Source of the DNA: JBOGJG01 sp050747825 | GTDB lineage: Bacteria > Acidobacteriota > UBA6911 > RPQK01 > JBOGJG01 | NCBI GenBank assembly: GCA_050747825.1 | Contig: JBOGJG010000156.1 | Span: forward strand, 1 to 15,246 | Direction of reading: 5' to 3' | DNA: 15,246 bases | Shown: in pieces, positions 12,669 to 15,246 of the stretch | How the letters are laid out: every line of letters starts with the position of its first letter | Numbering within the stretch: position 1 is the first letter of the stretch | Position numbers and translations under genes: made by a program | Notes under the pieces: model-generated | The model's database searches: none | What the model was told of the DNA's origin: nothing | The model's input: the letters and a program-made list of their open reading frames with translations, nothing else

Positions 12669-14369
12669 ATGATATCAGAGAAGGCAAGAATTCGTAAGAG
12701 AGAAAAGCTCTTGGGAAAGCGAGCGCTCTTTGAGCAGCTCGTGGCGGACGGCGTGACCTGTATTTTCGGCAACCCGGGCACGACCGAACAGGCATTCATG
12801 GACCTGCTGGCGGAGTATCCCTCCATTACCTATTACCTGGCGCTGCACGAGAGCGTTGCCATTGCCATGGCCGACGCCTACGGCCGGGCTACCCACAAAC
12901 CGGCCTTCGTAGAGATGCATATCGCGCCCGGGCTGGGCAACGCCATGGGGATGCTCTACAACGCCCGCGTGGGGGGCTCCCCCATGGTGGTATACGTGGG
13001 CCAATCCCCGGCTGCCGGCTTGTTTCAGGAGCCGTATCTTTCCGGCGACCTGGTGGCTCTGGCCAGACCCTTTACCAAATGGGCCGCCGAGATCACCCAG
13101 CCAGCCGATATCCCCCAGGCGCTGCGTCGCGCCTTCAAAATAGCCGAAGAGCCCCCGCAGGGGCCGGTTGTGCTCTCGCTGCCCATGGACATACTGGATG
13201 CCGAAGCCGAGGTTTCGATCGAGCCGACGCGCTACGTGCACTGGCGGACTCCGCCGCCTGCCGAGGCCGTGAAAGAGGCGTCGGCCTTGCTGGCTTCCGC
13301 CCAGCGGCCGGCTTTGGCCATCGGAGATCATGTGGCGCTCTCCAGCGGCCAGGATGCCGTCATCGCTCTTGCCGAGTTGATCGGAGCCCCTGTCTTGAAC
13401 GCCTTCAGCAATCAGGTCAACGCACCCGCCGGTCACCCTCTTTACCAGGCGCGCGGCGGCGTTCCGCTGCATTCGGGTTCCATCCGGAGGACGCTGGAGA
13501 CCTATGACCTGGTGCTGGCTGCCGGCACGCCGCTCTTCTCCAGTATCTTCCCCGATCCGCGCGGGCCGATTCCTGAAGAGACCCGCGTGATTCACGTCGA
13601 TTACGACTCCTGGGAGCTGGGAAAGAATCACCCCGGGGACCTCCTCGTCCGCGCCGACCCCGCCAGAACCCTTGAGGCGTTCAGGGAAGAACTTCTTCGG
13701 ACCTCAACCGACGAGGATCGCCGGCGCTGGGACAAACGCCGCTCCGACATCGAAAGCACCACCCTCGAGCGCCGCCGGGCTGCCAGGCTCGATCATCAGC
13801 GCAACTGGGATGCGGTCCCGATCGCGCCTCATCGCCTCATGGCCGAGCTGGCTGCGGCTCTTCCAGCAAATGCCGTGATTTTCGATGAATCGATCACCAG
13901 CGGCCGGGCGCTTGAGATGTATCTGGAGCCCTGGCAGCCCTGGCGGCGTTTCCGCTCGCGAGGCGGAGGCATCGGAGGCGGCCTGCCCGGCGCTCTTGGA
14001 CTGCAGGTCGCTTTCCCCGACCGGCTGGTGGTGGGTCTCGTTCCTGACGGAGCTTCCATGTTCACCATAAGCGGCCTGTGGACGGCAGCCCACTACAGGC
14101 TGCCGGTCAAGTACGTGGTCTGCAACAACCGGAGCTATCGCGTGCTCAAGCAGAATCTGCAGAATTACCGTTCCGGAACAGCTTCCGGCTGCTCCTTTCC
14201 CCATATGGATTTGACCGACCCAGAGCTGCACTTCGACCGCATCGCCGAATCACTGGGAGTGCCAGGTCGGCGTGTAGAACAACCCACTGAGCTTTCGGAA
14301 GCGCTTCGATCCACCTTTTCCGCCGAAGGTCCGATGCTGCTGGATGTGATCCTGGAATCCAGCCCCTGA
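12669..14369 (+). CDS. ThDP-dependent enzyme, benzoylformate-decarboxylase/acetolactate-synthase-like
   Basis: A 566-residue three-domain ThDP enzyme (PYR about 15-185, central 195-345, PP 385-566). The closest match I see is benzoylformate decarboxylase: GNPGTTEQAF (35-43), the cofactor-activating E61 (LALHESVAIAMADAYGRA) and H84 (FVEMHIAPGLGNAMG), placed like H70 of that enzyme; its active-site Ser is Thr (T38) here. The diphosphate/Mg motif is PDGAS (459-463) ... CNN (485-487), with Pro for the usual first Gly of GDG; two bases differ from a Gly codon, so it is not a simple read error. The likely job is decarboxylation of, or carboligation with, a 2-oxo acid. ATG at 12669 lies close to the predicted transcript start; TTG at 12711 (LGKRALFEQL) would match homolog starts better. 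FAH follows after 9 bases. Confidence 0.9.
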   Translation: MISEKARIRKREKLLGKRALFEQLVADGVTCIFGNPGTTEQAFMDLLAEYPSITYYLALHESVAIAMADAYGRATHKPAFVEMHIAPGLGNAMGMLYNARVGGSPMVVYVGQSPAAGLFQEPYLSGDLVALARPFTKWAAEITQPADIPQALRRAFKIAEEPPQGPVVLSLPMDILDAEAEVSIEPTRYVHWRTPPPAEAVKEASALLASAQRPALAIGDHVALSSGQDAVIALAELIGAPVLNAFSNQVNAPAGHPLYQARGGVPLHSGSIRRTLETYDLVLAAGTPLFSSIFPDPRGPIPEETRVIHVDYDSWELGKNHPGDLLVRADPARTLEAFREELLRTSTDEDRRRWDKRRSDIESTTLERRRAARLDHQRNWDAVPIAPHRLMAELAAALPANAVIFDESITSGRALEMYLEPWQPWRRFRSRGGGIGGGLPGALGLQVAFPDRLVVGLVPDGASMFTISGLWTAAHYRLPVKYVVCNNRSYRVLKQNLQNYRSGTASGCSFPHMDLTDPELHFDRIAESLGVPGRRVEQPTELSEALRSTFSAEGPMLLDVILESSP

Positions 14370-14378
14370 GAGAAAAAG

Positions 14379-15242
14379 GTGCGCATAGCCGTTTTCGACG
14401 ATTACCGCATCGGCGTCATCCGCGAGCAGGGGGTTCACGACGTGACCGAAGTGCTCCCAGGGTGGACGCCCGAGTTCGCCCCTATCCTGGTGAACCGCTT
14501 TATCGCTCAATTCTCAGAATTGCGCTCAGCAGTCGAGGAAATCGCCTCCTCGGCGCCGGCCCGGCCGATCGAGCTCGTGACCCTGCGTCCTCCCGTTCCT
14601 CGTCCCGCTCATATTTTTGCCGCTCCCCTGAACTTTCGTGCTCACCAGGAAGAGATGAGGACCCTCATCGGCAGTGGAGATCCGACAGCGGACAAGCTGG
14701 GTTTCTTCCTAAAAGCCACAGGCTCCTTATCGGGTCCGGCCCAGGCCGTCGAATTGCCCTATCTTCCGGGACGCCGATTCGATCACGAAGGGGAGGTGGC
14801 ATTCGTGATCGGCAAAGAAGCGCGCGCTGTAAGTAGAGCCAGGGCGCTTGAGCACGTCTTCGGCTACACCATTCTGGTGGATGTGACGATGCGCATGACC
14901 CATACAGAGCGGGAGGAGCGAGTCCTGCGCAAGTCCTTCTCCACCTTCGCGCCGCTTGGACCCTGCATCGTGACCGCAGATGAAGTGACTGACCCTGCTG
15001 CGCTTCGCATTCGGCTGTGGCGGAATGGAGAGTTAAAGCAGGACGCGCGGCTGCGCGATCTCATCGTGGATGTGCCCGGCCTCATCGAGCGCGCCTCCTC
15101 GGTGCTGCCCCTTCAGCCCGGAGATGTCTTCGCCACCGGAAGCCCCGCCGGAGTGGGTGAAATCCAGCCGGGCGACGAGGTCCTGGTCGAAGTAGCCGAA
15201 ATCGGCCGCATGAGGCTTCCGGTCAAGCGGCGGGAGTGGTAG
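14379..15242 (+). CDS. fumarylacetoacetate hydrolase family protein
   Basis: A 287-residue FAH-fold enzyme starting with GTG at 14379, 9 bases after the ThDP stop, so the two form an operon. The metal site is visible: E137 and E139 in FDHEGEVAFVIG and D168 in GYTILVDVTMRM. RKSFSTFAPLGPCIVT (184-199) and the closing ATGSPAGVGEIQPGD are standard. The usual VANDVTARD is changed to LVDVTMRM, so the substrate pocket may differ. Known members cleave acylpyruvates, decarboxylate oxaloacetate, isomerise or hydrate 2-oxo-alkenoates, or dehydrate sugar acids (for example 2-keto-3-deoxy acids); the fold alone does not choose. The gene is complete: its TAG is four bases before the window end. Confidence 0.92.
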   Translation: MRIAVFDDYRIGVIREQGVHDVTEVLPGWTPEFAPILVNRFIAQFSELRSAVEEIASSAPARPIELVTLRPPVPRPAHIFAAPLNFRAHQEEMRTLIGSGDPTADKLGFFLKATGSLSGPAQAVELPYLPGRRFDHEGEVAFVIGKEARAVSRARALEHVFGYTILVDVTMRMTHTEREERVLRKSFSTFAPLGPCIVTADEVTDPAALRIRLWRNGELKQDARLRDLIVDVPGLIERASSVLPLQPGDVFATGSPAGVGEIQPGDEVLVEVAEIGRMRLPVKRREW

Positions 15243-15246
15243 GGGG

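Noticed and set aside
12675..13631. A 318-codon minus-strand open frame
   Set aside because: It is antisense to the ThDP gene, which shows catalytic motifs throughout; the minus frame has none.

Overview
This window looks like chromosome from a member of the Acidobacteriota, probably a high-GC environmental genome. The best clue is the 805-residue orphan MacB/FtsX permease at 1420-3837. Its opening and duplicated FtsX layout match the acidobacterial 'ADOP' family. The assignment is an inference; no rRNA or marker gene is present.

Layout. (1) 1-1156 is a graveyard: a short heptamer repeat, the C-terminal part of an IS4-type transposase, and a decayed MNT/HEPN toxin-antitoxin pair (two frameshifts in the nucleotidyltransferase, HEPN cut off at the transposase junction). 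(2) 1157-3837 holds an AT-rich leader with an inverted repeat and the ADOP permease. (3) 3838-5982, minus strand, holds an L-Ala-D/L-Glu-type dipeptide epimerase, an 86-residue charged protein preceded by a textbook sigma-54 promoter and a strong Shine-Dalgarno, and a decayed C-terminal half of rodA. (4) 5984-6220 is a repeat block: three copies of a 20-bp cassette separated by GGTGGCR heptamers, then 21 uninterrupted heptamers (CAGCGGT). The rodA truncation lies one base from its edge. (5) 6286-8427 holds a secreted glycine-zipper protein, a large inverted repeat, a probably leaderless galK, and an alcohol dehydrogenase fragment. (6) 8479-15242 is a catabolic region: an exported lipoprotein-type sugar isomerase/epimerase-fold protein, a malate/L-lactate-type (Ldh_2) dehydrogenase, an IclR regulator, an MmgE/PrpD protein, a benzoylformate-decarboxylase-like ThDP enzyme and a fumarylacetoacetate-hydrolase-family protein.

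How the genes may work together. In region 6 the mmgE/prpD-iclR operon and the ThDP-FAH operon diverge from a short intergenic region. There, a perfect 15-bp dyad lies between a good -35 and -10, which is what an IclR operator should look like. The enzymes suggest oxidation of a 2-hydroxy acid to a 2-oxo acid, ThDP-dependent decarboxylation or carboligation, and further processing by FAH- and PrpD-fold enzymes. The substrate cannot be read from sequence. In region 3 the epimerase (murein peptide recycling) sits near a rodA remnant (murein synthesis), and the small sigma-54 gene may head a transcription unit with the epimerase.

The most interesting items are the sigma-54-driven unknown small gene, the IclR operator candidate with its catabolic cluster, and the three heptamer repeat families that share a GGT phase and lie next to gene-decay junctions.
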